The notes beneath the pieces were generated by a model that saw nothing but the letters and a program-made list of their open reading frames with translations, did no database searches and was not told where the DNA came from. DNA of 37,622 nucleotides from Phoronis australis (taxonomy: Eukaryota > Phoronida > Phoronidae). The DNA is taken from positions 1,788,879 through 1,826,500 of the forward strand of contig NMRA01000008.1 in NCBI GenBank assembly GCA_002633005.1, given 5' to 3'. Positions within the stretch are counted from its first letter, which is position 1. Every line of letters begins with the position of its first letter. The position numbers and the translations under genes are program-made. Below are positions 11,201 through 22,445 of the stretch, in pieces.

Positions 11201-11797
11201 TATACTTTATCAGACAGAAGTGTGACACTTAAAGCTTTATTTCAGGAGACTTCCAGCTCAAACTTGAAAGAACCAGAATTGATATGAAGGCCATGCATAA
11301 AACACCCCCACATCGTCCTTCAGGAAGCATGGCACGCCGAAACCACGGTAGGTAAACGTCACAAGTTTTTGAAGTTTAAAATACTGCTACACGCACAAGC
11401 ATATCTCTGAACATTCCAACTGCGTCGGCTTGACTCGCAGGGTCCAATTATTTCTTTTTAGTCAGTTTAGCCAATTTTTCACTGACTTCTTATATCTTTG
11501 CTAGTCATATGAATGTCATCGTCTTGTTCACATTCGTCACCTTCATCATCATCTCCATCATCGTCGTCATCATCTCCATCGTCTTTTCGTGAATTTCGCC
11601 AAGTGTCGCTCCTCCCAGCGCTCTCGTTTTCCTTTTTAGTCAGTTTTGTAACTTCATGATTCCCCGAGTTTTAATTCATGGTGTCATTTATTGAGATGTG
11701 CACGTAAAATGAATGAAATCCTTTCTTTCCAGGGGAAGTGCCAACTGCCATTGAAGGTGCTGCATCAACTAAGCCGGGCCAAGTCCTCATTTCGTGA
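8265..11797 (+). CDS. seven-exon coiled-coil protein, 534 aa
   Basis: Exons: 8265-8532, 8730-8804, 9021-9140, 9652-9756, 10069-10938, 11246-11347 and 11733-11797 (TGA 11795-11797). All junctions are GT-AG, most donors are GTAAGT or GTA-type, all introns are phase 1, and the joined frame has no stop. ATG 8265 has G at -3 and +4; the in-frame ATG 8205 has a poor context and would add 20 residues. After a Ser/Thr/Pro-rich N-terminus (1-45), heptad-like Leu/Ile/Met spacing with many Glu, Lys and Gln indicates coiled coils from about 46-190 and 330-500. A short hydrophobic stretch (around residue 315) breaks the pattern. The tail is basic, then flexible. No enzyme motif, signal peptide or clear membrane segment is visible. 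Residues 53-108 resemble 443-498. I do not recognise the family; a structural or scaffold protein is a guess. Confidence 0.8.
9238..9296 (+). repeat. tandem pair of palindromic 14-mers in intron 3
   Basis: ATTCTAATCAAGTCGAAATTTCGAC is followed at once by a near copy, ATTCTAGTCAAGTCGAAATTTCGAC (each split here only for description). Each copy ends in the perfect palindrome GTCGAAATTTCGAC. It lies in intron 3 of the coiled-coil gene. It may be a small expansion or a paired binding site; function unknown. Confidence 0.8.
11516..11582 (+). repeat. (ATC/GTC)n microsatellite in intron 6
   Basis: Imperfect trinucleotide run of CATCATCATC and CATCGTCGTC type blocks in the intron between exons 6 and 7 of the coiled-coil gene. 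It lies outside the joined reading frame. Confidence 0.85.
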
Positions 11798-11905
11798 CGT
11801 TCGGCGGCTTGAGAGCACACACGCAGCCTTAGTGCAAGAGAGAATTTGTGTTTTATGACTTTCTATTATTTCTTGTTATCATACAGACATTTACTTGGTT
11901 TGTCC

Positions 11906-11911
11906 AATAAA
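11906..11911 (+). terminator. poly(A) signal of the coiled-coil gene
   Basis: AATAAA 109 bp after the stop codon. A second AATAAA lies at 12057-12062, so two 3' UTR lengths are possible. Confidence 0.5.
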
Positions 11912-12384
11912 TGTTTAAATATTATTACGATTCCATGTCAACATACCATTCAAAATATCTCATCGAAAAGCAAGATGGATGCCCTCAACTGGACGAAGCA
12001 GTCAACGTTTGTTCACGCACGATTTGAACCATTATTTATGATCGACATATGTCCCGAATAAAACATAAGTGTTTTAAAATTGCGTTGGAGATGAAAAGGA
12101 GACCGGGGTAAGCAATATAAGGTCATTTATTATTACGAAATACAATTTCAAGGAATACAATAGAGAATGCAAAATACGTGAGTAAAATAAATGATCTCTG
12201 GTAAGATGGGCAATAAAAAGCGCTTCAAAAGGTGTTGTGAGGTAGTTCTTCATTCTCTGGTTTACGCTGGAAATATATACGCATTTCACAAGCCGGCTAA
12301 AATGCCGCATCTGAGGGACACGAACTAGACAAAATGAGAAGAGTTAACACTCCCGTTTAGACATCAACTTTTGGCCCGGCGCAA

Positions 12385-12679
12385 CTGACACGGAACAAAT
12401 TGACCTGTCAAGCGGCCGTTTACACACACAACTCGCTAACCGTGGCAAGACGGAAATTAAAGGCTGGAGAGACTGAATCGCACATGCGCAGGTTTACAAA
12501 TGACGAGAGTTGCAGACAAAGAACCTGTACGCACAGTAGAGATGATCCTTTCCGCCTTGCTCCAGTTTCGCGTTTAGACTTATAATTGACAAGGCGCAAG
12601 ATGTTCGGGCGCAAATTGCTCTACCTCACAAACGGGTGGCAAAAATTTGTCACCGCGGGGTCAATTTGCTCCGTGTCAG
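12385..12679. mobile_element. MITE with 21-bp terminal inverted repeats
   Basis: The left end (12385-12405, CTGACACGGAACAAATTGACC) and the reverse complement of 12659-12679 differ at one base of 21. The ~250-bp interior has no transposase. CCGTTTACACAC occurs near 12415 just inside the left end, and again just outside the right end at about 12681. CCGTGTCA also recurs beyond the right end (12707, 12721), so the true boundary could lie slightly further out. Confidence 0.75.
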
Positions 12680-12684
12680 TCCGT

Positions 12685-13965
12685 TTACACACTGAAACAA
12701 CTTGTTCCGTGTCAGCTGATCCGTGTCAACTTTTTAAGTGTAAACGACATTAATGGTTACGTCACAATACAAACTTGAATGCAACTGCGTGTGGTTGAAC
12801 TTTAGATAATACACATACTCTGCAGTTTTACTTAACATGTTTACTTAGTCTAATGTATAGGCGCATGGTGGATTTTTAAAAGCACTTTAACATATACTAT
12901 ACACCAAAGTACACAAATTTTAAGTTGCATTGTACGTGTAAATTGTGCACAGGCTGCTAAAAACTGCTTTTCCAGGAGCTTTGAATATAATCTCTATAAG
13001 CAAACCTGGTTCTAACAAAAAAATAAAAAATCACCTCATTGTCAGTAGAGCAAAATATACAAAATTAGTGTGCGTCTTTTACATTTTCTTCTAAATCAAG
13101 GATAGATATTCTTTAAAGAGCATTTACTTTCACTAAACTTTCCCAGCTACAATCCGGTCATTGGCCATCAAAACGTAACCTTTGAATAGATCATTTTTTT
13201 AGAGGAGCAATGATACATGTAGTTCAACCCATATACCAAAGCACAATCATCATAACAAGCCAGCTTATCGAACATGTTATCAAGCAAGTTAAAACTAGAT
13301 TATAATGATAAACATCAGAAATGAAAAGTTGAGAAATCGAAATCTTTCAAGTGGCCTCGTTTTCGAAATTTACACCACACTCTAATGCCAAGAGATTCTG
13401 GGTTCATTGTTAGGTCGTTCCAACACCACGCACCTCGGGAAGGAACGATTGGTAGGCTAGGCCTACACAATCAACGTTTGGCATTACATTGAGCATCATT
13501 CTATCACAATATTTTCTTCCAATGGTTGGCTGATTTAAAATGCCACGTCCAAGGACACAAAAATGCAAATGTGTCAATCGCTCCCAATGTTATCGTTGCG
13601 CCTAGAGCCAGACGTGAGTTTCATAGACACAAGAGCCTTGCAAAAACACAAGATCACGCAATACTTCAGAAATATCGCCATGTAATGCTTCCAAGCGAAG
13701 CATGTGATCATGCTAACAGCCTTTGCGAGATTCTTGCCTCTAGGGAACTCAGTTACGTAGCCGTGCGGTACTACTTTCTTAACGATCTGTCCGTTGTTCA
13801 TGCGTAGTGGTGAGCGCTGGCTCGTTTTGAGAGCGGTTTTTCGACACATGCCAAGTTTGGGTGAAACGCCCGTGTCTGTTAAGGATATCTGAAACCTTCT
13901 TTACAAAACTGGCCATTTTTACAACATTCCACACATGTCATGTTTAGCAAAATACCTTATCTTCG
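12685..13965. other. intergenic, nothing recognised
   Basis: AT-rich. The 93-codon frame at 13526-13807 overlaps a similar-length frame on the other strand, and neither has a domain, Kozak context or splice signals that I trust. Confidence 0.4.
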
Positions 13966-13989
13966 GGGAACTTCAAATACGAAATATAT

Positions 13990-14121
13990 ACCGTGTATCG
14001 AGAAAAATGATTTAGCAAAACCACTTTGGAAACGCGCAACCGCCAGAAATTTGTTCACTACTTATCCGAGGTCAAAGGTTACAGGGCTGTCACTCAAATC
14101 ATGCACAGAGCAGCTCCGCAC
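13990..14121 (+). repeat. ~900-bp dispersed repeat, copy 1, 5' part
   Basis: Matches 33905-34032: GATTTAGCA.AACCAC.TTGGAA, AAATTTGTT, and then a nearly exact CTTATCCGAGGTCAAAGGTTAC block (longer than shown by only a few bases), ending at AGAGCAG.TCCGCA. The match stops near 14121 and resumes near 15310, so a ~1.2 kb insertion splits this copy. Confidence 0.7.
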
Positions 14122-14843
14122 GCAGCCACTAAAATACGGAGGCCGCCATTACGTAATCACGTGACCTCGCGACGCAGGTGCTGAAACAGTGCAGTTCAGC
14201 ACCAGAGATAACGTTGAGTTGAAGCATATTTGAACCATTCAAATCATGACAGCGTCGCAGTTTACTTCATTACCAAGATCACTGGCTCTGTTTACAAAAC
14301 TAATTCAAATTGGCAAGATTTTGTCTGCTTCAGGCTTGTGATTAGAAGACGAGCAGAGTCGCCGACAGCAGACAATGTAATGCAAAGAACTTACCTGCAT
14401 GTACTCCTGATTCCCAAAGTACGCACAAACATAATGAGAAAAACAAACCGTGTCTCCTTCTACTACTCTTGAATAACCGCAATAGATGGCGATAACGTAT
14501 ACTGTATAATTATTTTTTACTGCGCGATATTCAAACTTAACACTAACAACCGACGTCATGATGATAAAACTTTTTTAAATTTTATCTGGAGACATACTTC
14601 ATGAAACGATACCCAAAACGTTCATTTTTCTTTTAATAATACATATGCGTGGGAAAGTATCGCCACCATGCCCCCAGGTACGATATCAGCTCGCCGACTT
14701 AAAATCGCCACTTTCATATAACAAGAATTCATGTAAATCAATATTAAAAGCGATTTGAACCACTTCGCATTGTTGTAAGAGCAGGAATTACTTATACATT
14801 TTTAGTTTGTGATTCTACTTGATTGTGGCTAAATCAGTTTTAT

Positions 14844-14870
14844 CAGGAAGAGATAAGTTATCTCTTCCTG
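14844..14870. repeat. perfect 13-bp inverted repeat, 1-nt spacer
   Basis: CAGGAAGAGATAA, one G, then TTATCTCTTCCTG. The arms are exact and the flanks do not extend the pairing. Possible extruded hairpin or symmetric protein-binding site. Confidence 0.85.
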
Positions 14871-15019
14871 GTTTCATCAATATTTGAGAAATGTCAACAT
14901 CTTATTCTAAACAAAAAATACATTTGACCCACCTTTATTCAATCACAGAAAATTGCTAAAATTTATTGTGATATTTTCTGTTTATTTTACGTAACCATTA
15001 TATCCGTCTTATAGGGTTG

Positions 15020-15214
15020 TCAAAACATCTTCAGAACGGCGGCAAACACGGGTAATCTTGACGTTTTTTCTCCACGTTCACTGCAAATTGATTGCTTCCA
15101 AACGTGCAGCTTCTTCAGGTTGCTGTGACAACCTATTACGACGTGCTGTCTTCTACCACTTTTTGTACGACATAGTTTTTCAGTTCTTTTCACGCTTTCA
15201 CCACACCGCCGCAC
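15020..15214 (-). pseudogene. possible THAP-type zinc-finger remnant
   Basis: The minus-strand frame contains RRQHVVIGCHSNLKKLHVW followed by KQSICSERG. This resembles the start of THAP domains found in P-element-like transposases and some animal DNA-binding proteins, where a Cys pair is followed by a GCHxN-type turn. The first expected Cys (before VVIGC) is not present, and the conserved distal Cys and His residues are not seen before the stop, so it would be broken or continue in another exon. Recognition is by eye and weak. Its place in the ~1.2 kb insert fits transposon origin. Confidence 0.3.
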
Positions 15215-15309
15215 ACCTCCGTTTTCGGCACCCTAAGGCCGAACGATTGTGGCGACACCGTTGGTCCAGGGGAGCTAACTCTTCGGGATCGCTTGCGGAG
15301 AAAGGTTTA

Positions 15310-16062
15310 TAGTACCCTCAGTCGTTTCATTCACTGAGTCCCTGATGAGTCAAGGAGATGTACATATGATAGAAAGATGTCGGGGTAAAACGAAGACAAA
15401 ACGCAGTTTTGATCCTGAGTGATGCGTCAGTATGCATACTACTGTTGACAACGAATGCTCCAAGTCGCCTCAGGCTTTTGTGACTTTGTGTCCACGAACA
15501 CAGCAAGTTGTGAAAAGAGATAATTCATCACCCAATTGATTGATAGATAATTGGACACTTCGCTGCTTCGATCTCATGCTCATGACAACGTGCTTTAACC
15601 ACCGACTCGATTTCTGTTATCCATTTCGTGCTTTGGTTTCATCAAAGATATTGGTTTCATATTAGTCTACCTGTGCGTGGTGTGTGCATCAGTGAACTCT
15701 TGACCTACTTTTAATTAGCTCAAGAGTTAATCTACTTTTAATTAGGTCAACAGTTGATCCCCCCGTCTGACTAGAGACGGCCACAAAATTAACGATTTAG
15801 CAATAATTCAGTTAATTACGCCCTGTAAATTCAGTTGACATTGCAAGTGAATGTTGAAATAGCGAACGTTGTTAAGCCATGTATAGGTTACATTGACCGA
15901 AAACAAGTTTCCACCGAAAATATAACCGAGGACCTTGGGATTTGCACGTGGTCCAACATAACTGGCTTTTTCTCGGCAAACCTACTTAATTTGAACTTAG
16001 GAACACAATTTCTCAAAAAACGGCTCGGTGGATTTCACTGGAACTTTCCCACAGCTTAGTGA
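15310..16062 (+). repeat. ~900-bp dispersed repeat, copy 1, 3' part
   Basis: Matches 34036-34795. Anchors include ACATATGATA.AAAGATG, CGAACACAGCAAG.TGTGAA, GACGTGCTTTAACC.CCGAC (imperfect), TTGACCGAAAACAAGTTT and GGTGGATTTC.CTG. Reads continuously with the part at 13990-14121 when compared with copy 2. The 74-codon frame at 15835-16059 is inside it and is not kept in copy 2. Confidence 0.75.
15705..15758 (+). repeat. 27-bp tandem duplication
   Basis: Two adjacent 27-bp units starting CTACTTTTAATTAG differ at a few positions. Copy 2 of the surrounding repeat (34.4 kb) has only one such unit, so this is a local duplication. Confidence 0.75.
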
Positions 16063-17548
16063 TCATGTTACGTTTAGAATTAATTGAAAGCTACCTTTAT
16101 GCAAGGAAAATACAAAAAATGTGAAGTTCACCAGAAGGTCGGCCTGATTTAAATGTCTTAATGGTACAATTATATGCGGCCAATTCCGTGCATTAACTTG
16201 TTTTATACACAGCCCTAGACTTACCGCAGCTAACTACTTGCCTAGGACAAGATGAGTGTGCACCTGAGCCATTTAAATGATTTTTTAATTAAAATATTTC
16301 GTTCGATGATTAGAAAAGCATAAACAGTGCTATGGACTCGACCTACTTTAATCAACGAATCTCATCTTGTGACTTAGTATCATTTTCCAAAATCGCCGAA
16401 ATTATTTGCGTTCGACGAGTATTCTCGGACAATCCTAAATTGAACTAAAAACCAGTAGGGTGGGGTTTTTATCATTTTTTTGTCAGCCGTGGAACGGTAA
16501 TGGGAGGAGTCGTCGCCCCCCAAAACATGATGAAGCTGTGCTGCGTGCTAGTCTTGGACGCTGCGGTGACTTTTCAAAAGCGGGAGTGGCTCCATTTGAG
16601 TCACTACAGTGTATACTAGTTGCAACTCGTGACGCTTCACGTTTCAAAAAGCATTCCTACCAGGTGTCGACGGAGGGAACTGACGGTATGCCATACGTCT
16701 TCAGAACATGTTTTGCAGTTACCCCATAATCTCTGCGTGCATGACCCTTTCGTAATTCAACGGTAAGAATTGTTTGGCGCACACAGGATAGTTTTGCACC
16801 GCTATAGCCGTGCAGTGGCAATACTGCATTCTTGACACGAACGTGTCAACTCCGATAAATCTTGTCAACCACTGGAAACTGATGAAACGGAAAATCTGTA
16901 CTCTTCGAGAGCTCATGGTAAATCCCAGTAGGTAACAATTTGCATGCACATTGCATAAGATTTAGTAAAGGAAAATAACAGTCTAAACTGTTACAAAGTG
17001 ACGTCCACTGAGTGACACATACGATGTCAAACAGTGATCGAAGTGCAGTGCAAACGAAACCCTGGGAATTATTTGGGCCACGAATAATGGAAAATTAATT
17101 AGACCCCGGTTAAAAATTTATCAAGGATCATCAGGAAATCGTAATCACTAAAACCGGTTGCCCTCCTGATTTTATCTTCTCTGTGGGAAAATAAAGATTA
17201 CAAAAATTAGCAGTAGCTCGTAATCGAGTCCATTAACTCCGCTGTGCAACTAACTGCCTAACGCCCAACCGCTGAGCCAAACACCACGCGTTAATTAACA
17301 AAGTATTTTAAGCGTATTCAATTGGTGAAAACACAGGTCTTGATTTTGGCGAATGTATGGCAGGCAACGGCGAGAATTGGCGATTTGCAAAAAAAAATCT
17401 CAAAAACCCTCGTGGTTGTTGTTGTTTGATAGCTCTGGTCAAACCTTATAACTTCAAAAAGTCTTCTCTATTCAACAATAGCCCCAAGTTGCATTTTTCG
17501 GCCATAAAATCAATAGTGTCCCTTTGTAGGTTGAAAATTGTTTCGAAA
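16063..17548. other. intergenic, nothing recognised
   Basis: Only short frames; the 89-codon frame at 16460-16729 shows no protein-like pattern or splice context. Confidence 0.4.
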
Positions 17549-17720
17549 GGGTGAAAATGGTATTAACTGGTGGAAATGGATCCGGAACCACTCGACCTGT
17601 TGTGGCCATTCCAGCACAAATGAGAAAAAACGAAATTAATGGTGAAATTGGATTTATCGGATGAAAATGGAAATAAAAGGTGGAAAATAGAACACAGCGG
17701 ACATAATGGGTTAAAATGGA
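17549..17720 (+). repeat. degenerate GGTGAAAATGG-like repeats
   Basis: About ten loose copies of a (T/G)GAAAATGG or GTTAAAATGG-type word follow one another, e.g. GGTGAAAATGG, GGTGGAAATGG, GATGAAAATGG, GGTGGAAAATAG and GGTTAAAATGG. Spacing is irregular, which fits a worn minisatellite. No coding pattern is kept through the array. Confidence 0.5.
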
Positions 17721-18589
17721 CACAGTGCACAGCACGCATGTGCGCCACGCGCGTGAGCACCCACTGACACGTGACAGCTGCACTTGCTTAGTAACGGACG
17801 TTTGTAGACAATAGCGTAGGCATAGGAAGCAGGCGGGCACCCCGCCCCTACCAGTCGTGAAGTTGGGGCAGCTTTATTACCGTCAATGTCAACATGAGTT
17901 GTGACCCAGTTGACGTGAATAGTTCTCTCTGCTCCTTGACTGTCTCAGAGTACAACCTTTTTGTTAACAAAGATTGTCCCATGCTCTTTAGTCAGTTGAG
18001 CAGCCTGATGGAAAGCGACAATTCAAACTTCAAAAAGGTTGCAGTTCTGCTTGTCTAGAACTCGAGCTATCAAAGAATAAAACGAATTTAAAACAAAAGC
18101 CAAGTTCGAAGCCTCGTCTTGATTCTATATTAGGGCTGTCCAAGCGCACGTGCTGTAGTCCTAGTTTCCTGCAATGGCTTTCAATTAAATGGGAAAAAAC
18201 ACTTTAAGTACCAAAACAATCTAACACATTGGGGAAGTTTGGAAGACTGGTAGTAAATTTAATTCCTCATTTCTGGAATTTTTGTTAAATTAAAAAAATT
18301 GCGAACATAAGACCATAACAGTTTGTAACGGTGGAGAGAAATCATACCTGTTACAAAATTATTCATGAGACATAAACTTTCCTTCTGAATCAAGTAAATC
18401 GTAAATTAAAGTAATACCTTTTTATTACCGCCATTTATAAAAGACTACTGTTTTTTTGTAGTAATATTGGTATTATACCAAATTGGCTGCTATTGAAAAC
18501 CCTCGATCTTAATTACAAATGTATCCTAAAATTGAGCAAAATAATCAGACGCTTCATTCTTCAAAATATATTAGTAATTAACTTAGAGC
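17721..18589. other. intergenic, nothing recognised
   Basis: No supported gene, RNA or repeat. Confidence 0.4.
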
Positions 18590-19120
18590 ATTGGTCGTAA
18601 AGTGCACCCCCAACGGAAGAGTCCAAAGCCTCCTAGTGAAAAGTTTTGGATCATTTCAATTCTCATCATTTTATCAATTTTGCCGTTCCAAACAAACTCA
18701 AAAAACTTGTTCAAGACTTTTAATCATTTGTCTGGGAGGCGATGGCAAAGCAAAAAATAACTGAACCAATTTAAATAGTAAGAGACATTTAATCGTCGTA
18801 ATTCTGCCAAGGGAGGTTAATGGTCTTCAGGACCAGGTCAGTATTTGTCTTTCAATTTCCTTAATAGTCCTCCTCATTAAAGTTCAATTTGGCAATTTCA
18901 GAAAGATCAACGCTAACGGTAATACCCAAGAAGGTAAAGTGTGACGCTATCCAAGAAAGATTAATATTTGAACAAAGACGAAAATTGCTGGCGCTAATCC
19001 ACACACAGTGTGTCTTTCCCATACTTGATGTAAGTACTGAGAATTTATGAAATTGGTGCAAAAGATCAAGCGAGTGCCCTTTTTAGCGACTCGTTTGAGC
19101 CGTCGTCTGAATATTGTAAA
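18590..19120 (-). mobile_element. L1/Tx1-like LINE fragment
   Basis: Minus-strand translation across several frames gives a degraded YADD region (QYSDDGSNESLKRAL), then GKTHCVWI, FTFLGITVSVDL, IAKLNFN, RPLTSLGRITTIK, FALPSPPRQMIKSLE, VWNGKIDKMMRIEM and GGFGLF in the order expected for the end of the RT palm, thumb and following region of L1/Tx1-type LINEs. There are in-frame stops and at least two frameshifts. The longest clean frame is 18861-19061. It is related to the remnant at 35.3-36.9 kb. Confidence 0.8.
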
Positions 19121-21257
19121 AATTTGAGTTCTTTGTAACCAATTTTAACACCCTTAGTATTAACATTCCTAAACATAACACACATTATCTCCACACAAGC
19201 TTCTACAGCGAAATTCTTGCGTCTACGAGCACCTACGCTGTTTTCAGCCGTTCAGCTGCCCCGGAGCGACACATTAAACGGAAAATGTAAGAACGAGGCA
19301 AAAGAAAAGAAGATAAACGGAAGGGGGGAGTGAAGCGACGCGGGATATGCAATGTTTTTGCTGCAATTTTCTTTAATTGGGATAATGGGGCGATTAGAGG
19401 AAGAAGGGGACGATGAAATATTCATACTACAGTTTGTATTCTAAATATATTTACTGCGTACGCCTACCCATGCACTAATTTAGGTGCAATAAGATAATGA
19501 GATTGCAACAAAAAGTATTTACGGACATTCAGTAGCTGTTGGCGACCAGTTTTCGCCACGTACCTTAATTACAAACCATGATTAAAGCCAAATCATGCGT
19601 GACTCGTCATCACCTGCAGATTATTTCTGTTAATTAGAGAACACTTAATTTCCGCACACAATAAGTCAACAACAGACTTATATTAAATGAACACTGGTTT
19701 TCTGAGAAGCATTCATTACTTTTCCTGCCTGCAAGGACGGAGACCACACTTCGTTTTAAGTGAGTTACTTTGTAGGTAGTGGTGAAGCACAACAAACGGT
19801 AAGTCTCCTCTGACAAGTTTATGTTTTTAGCTGGGCTGCATCTATTATTTTACAAGTGGCTTTCTTTCGTGAAAACGTGCGTTATTTTATTGTAACTGCA
19901 GACAAGAATCTTATTATAATAGGCAAAAGTTTGCCAACATATTTCTATTTGTAGCCTAACTCAGCCATTGAAAATTGATTAAAGTTCAATTGAAATCGTT
20001 GAGATAAGTTAACTTATGATCTGCTCCTGAAGTTCTATTTGGTTAAATTCGGTCTCTCATCTTTTCGAATTGATTCTTGACTGTTTCTTTCGTGCATCAA
20101 TCAATTCTGTTGCCAGGAAGGATCGGGGAAAACAGTTTAAGACCAGATCAAGGATATCATTTTCGACTATCATTTGACAAGAAATTCAGCAACAAAACTC
20201 TATCAGTTCGATCGTTCAACGACAGTGACAAGGATTGAGGGTCCGTCACAGTAACGGTTATACACATGCTTTTGAGCGAAAGGAATGCTCATTATATGAA
20301 CAAAAAGCTGTTGGCCCTCATTGAGCCATAAACTCCGCACTGGTCACATCTGTTTCCGCTTTGGTGATGACATGTATTTCCGTAAGAAAAAACATTAACA
20401 TAATAAGCTGAAAACATTTTTGATTGTATTATGGCAAAGTAATGTAAGAGACATGTTTCATAAATACATGAAGAGCTGTAATTATGTTGTGAAATGATTA
20501 ATTCAAAGGATCTTTTGGCCTGCACCATTTAAAAACAATATCGGATTTACTACCTACACGACATGATTTGAGGGTCTTTTATGGGTAGGGTTGTCTTCTT
20601 GAAGTTATCAGGTTTAACAATACCTGTAAAACAGCAAAAACTATTGTTATGTGATTTTACTATGAATCGCTGATTCCTAACACGGGCTTCCAGTCAAAGT
20701 TAACTGAAATCGAGACGTCGATCTCAGCAGCTGTTTTGAAGGGTGGGCCGACGCCTGAGCGGTGTGTCTGATCAAAGACGGCATGGAAAAAACACAAATG
20801 CTAATCTGAGCATTGATGAGAAAAAGAGGCGAAGGCCTGCAGCATTTTGGACGAGTAATTTTTCAATAATAAGCATTTTGGAAAAAACGTGAGCTCAACT
20901 GCAGTGCGAGATGAGTTGAATATTTCCAGAAATGCCGAACATATTCGGTTAGACAACCAACTAGGTTTGCATTCTTCTCCGTCTTCCAGAAGTAGTTTGA
21001 CAAGTGTAACCCTAAAATTGCTTTTGAAAAGCTTATAATGTTTCCATTCTCTGACTAATTCACCGATTGGATCTCTAGCTGAGCCACGACAATTTTAATG
21101 ATCTCATCCAGTAAGCATGTAATTATACAAAATTCGCTTTCTTAAATGACCAAATCCGCTTTGAAATCTCGATAACCTGATAATTATAACTGATAACCTA
21201 TGAAGTTTTTTTGATAATTATTACTTGGGCATTGTGTTGTTGGACATCATGCCTGAC
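19121..21257. other. intergenic, nothing recognised
   Basis: About 2.1 kb of mostly AT-rich sequence. I found no conserved protein pattern, RNA gene or clear repeat on either strand. Confidence 0.4.
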
Positions 21258-21388
21258 ATAGGTGGATCTAGTGGATTCAAGGGGGTCTAGACCCCCTTTT
21301 GCACTGGATTTTAGTGATATCATATCTAGAATGTTCATATTGTTTACTTGGACCCCCTTTTTAAAAAATCCTGGATCCGACCCTGCCT
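21258..21388. mobile_element. GGATCC-type MITE, near complete
   Basis: The left end GGTGGATCTAGTGGATTC-AAGGGGGTC is matched by the reverse complement of the right end (GACCCCCTTTTT...AATCCTGGATCCGACCC). About 130 bp with no coding capacity. Same family as the fragments at 2806, about 30500-30612 and 37436. Confidence 0.7.
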
Positions 21389-22445
21389 GAACTTGCGGAA
21401 AAAACGGTACTTGAAAGACATCTGGTTCAAGAGTCGGGGAAGTCGAAGGTCATTGGCCATGCAAACTTTTGCGAAAATAACAGCAAAAGAAAAACTAATT
21501 GACGTAAAATATTCGCAGTATTGTTTATGAAAAGGTTTCGAACAACTGTTGAAGTGTGGTAATACATGTAAGACAAATTCGTGAATTTTGCTCAACTTTG
21601 TGCGATTATGTCCCTTTGAAATGTGTTACTTTGATATCTTTTAAACTGTACTTTTATTTTTCACGAGCGAGAAAGTAGAAAACACCCGTATCTTGTTGAA
21701 AGCTTATTATTATTACAAAAACGATCCAATGGCTATTAGATGGCTCATATGACGTTATTGTTCATTCTCATGACTGGCCACCTGTTTTGTATCTGAGAGC
21801 AACGTACTCATTAAAGACCTGGGAGTACGTCACAATTTGAACGGTTATCAAGAAGTCACCAGAGCTTACGGGGTAACCTTAACGAAATCCCTAAGCGAAA
21901 AATCCATAAAACCCACGTTAGGCACGATCTATAGTCGAGTGGCACTTCGCCATTTTAGATTTACTGCCAAGTCGGAAGTGAGAATCCTTCAGACACGATT
22001 AAAAAGCAAGGTCGTCTATTCGACTGGGCTGAAGTGTGTTTGACATGGAATAAAACTTGTGTGAACATGCATGCATAACAATGAACATTCAATATCAGAA
22101 TAATAAAGTTAAGTTGCTATCCATTAACGTTATTCTAACAATTGGTGAAAACATTGAACATAAACTTGCGACTGGCGTGCGGGGAAAAACTAAGGTGAGA
22201 ATAAATGCCTCAGTTGGCTACGAAGACGGAGCGAAGACCAGCGAGCTGTTTAAGCGGGATAAAACCAACCGGCTATAGTGACACGCAAATTTTTCTCACA
22301 TGACCTGGATTGTGTTATGACACGACTGGTTTATAACACCGAGTACGTATTTTTTGATATTACATGGGCGAATAACAAAGTAGTGCAAAGTAGAAATCCA
22401 TACGCCTAATCTTTTATCGTCTGCAAAACACCATAGATTATAGTA
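21389..22445. other. intergenic, nothing recognised
   Basis: Short frames at 21837-22043 and 22057-22278 have no recognisable domain and no splice or start context that I can support. Confidence 0.4.

Larger units (their letters stand above)
14122..15309. mobile_element. ~1.2 kb insert inside the dispersed repeat
   Basis: Defined by comparison with the unsplit copy at 33.9-34.8 kb, which lacks this stretch. It holds a possible THAP-like fragment on the minus strand near its right end, a perfect 13-bp palindrome at 14844-14870 and otherwise AT-rich sequence. I see no clear terminal inverted repeats at the two borders, so the element type is unresolved. A deletion in the other copy is the alternative. 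Confidence 0.4.

Noticed and set aside
13526-13849. Overlapping ~90-codon ORFs on both strands
   Set aside because: Neither has protein-like periodicity or known motifs, and sense and antisense open frames together usually reflect composition.
14390-14559. Minus-strand frame ending at a perfect donor (CAG|GTAAGT near 14390)
   Set aside because: The donor is excellent, but the encoded sequence has no recognisable pattern, no acceptor was found, and the region is inside a suspected insertion.
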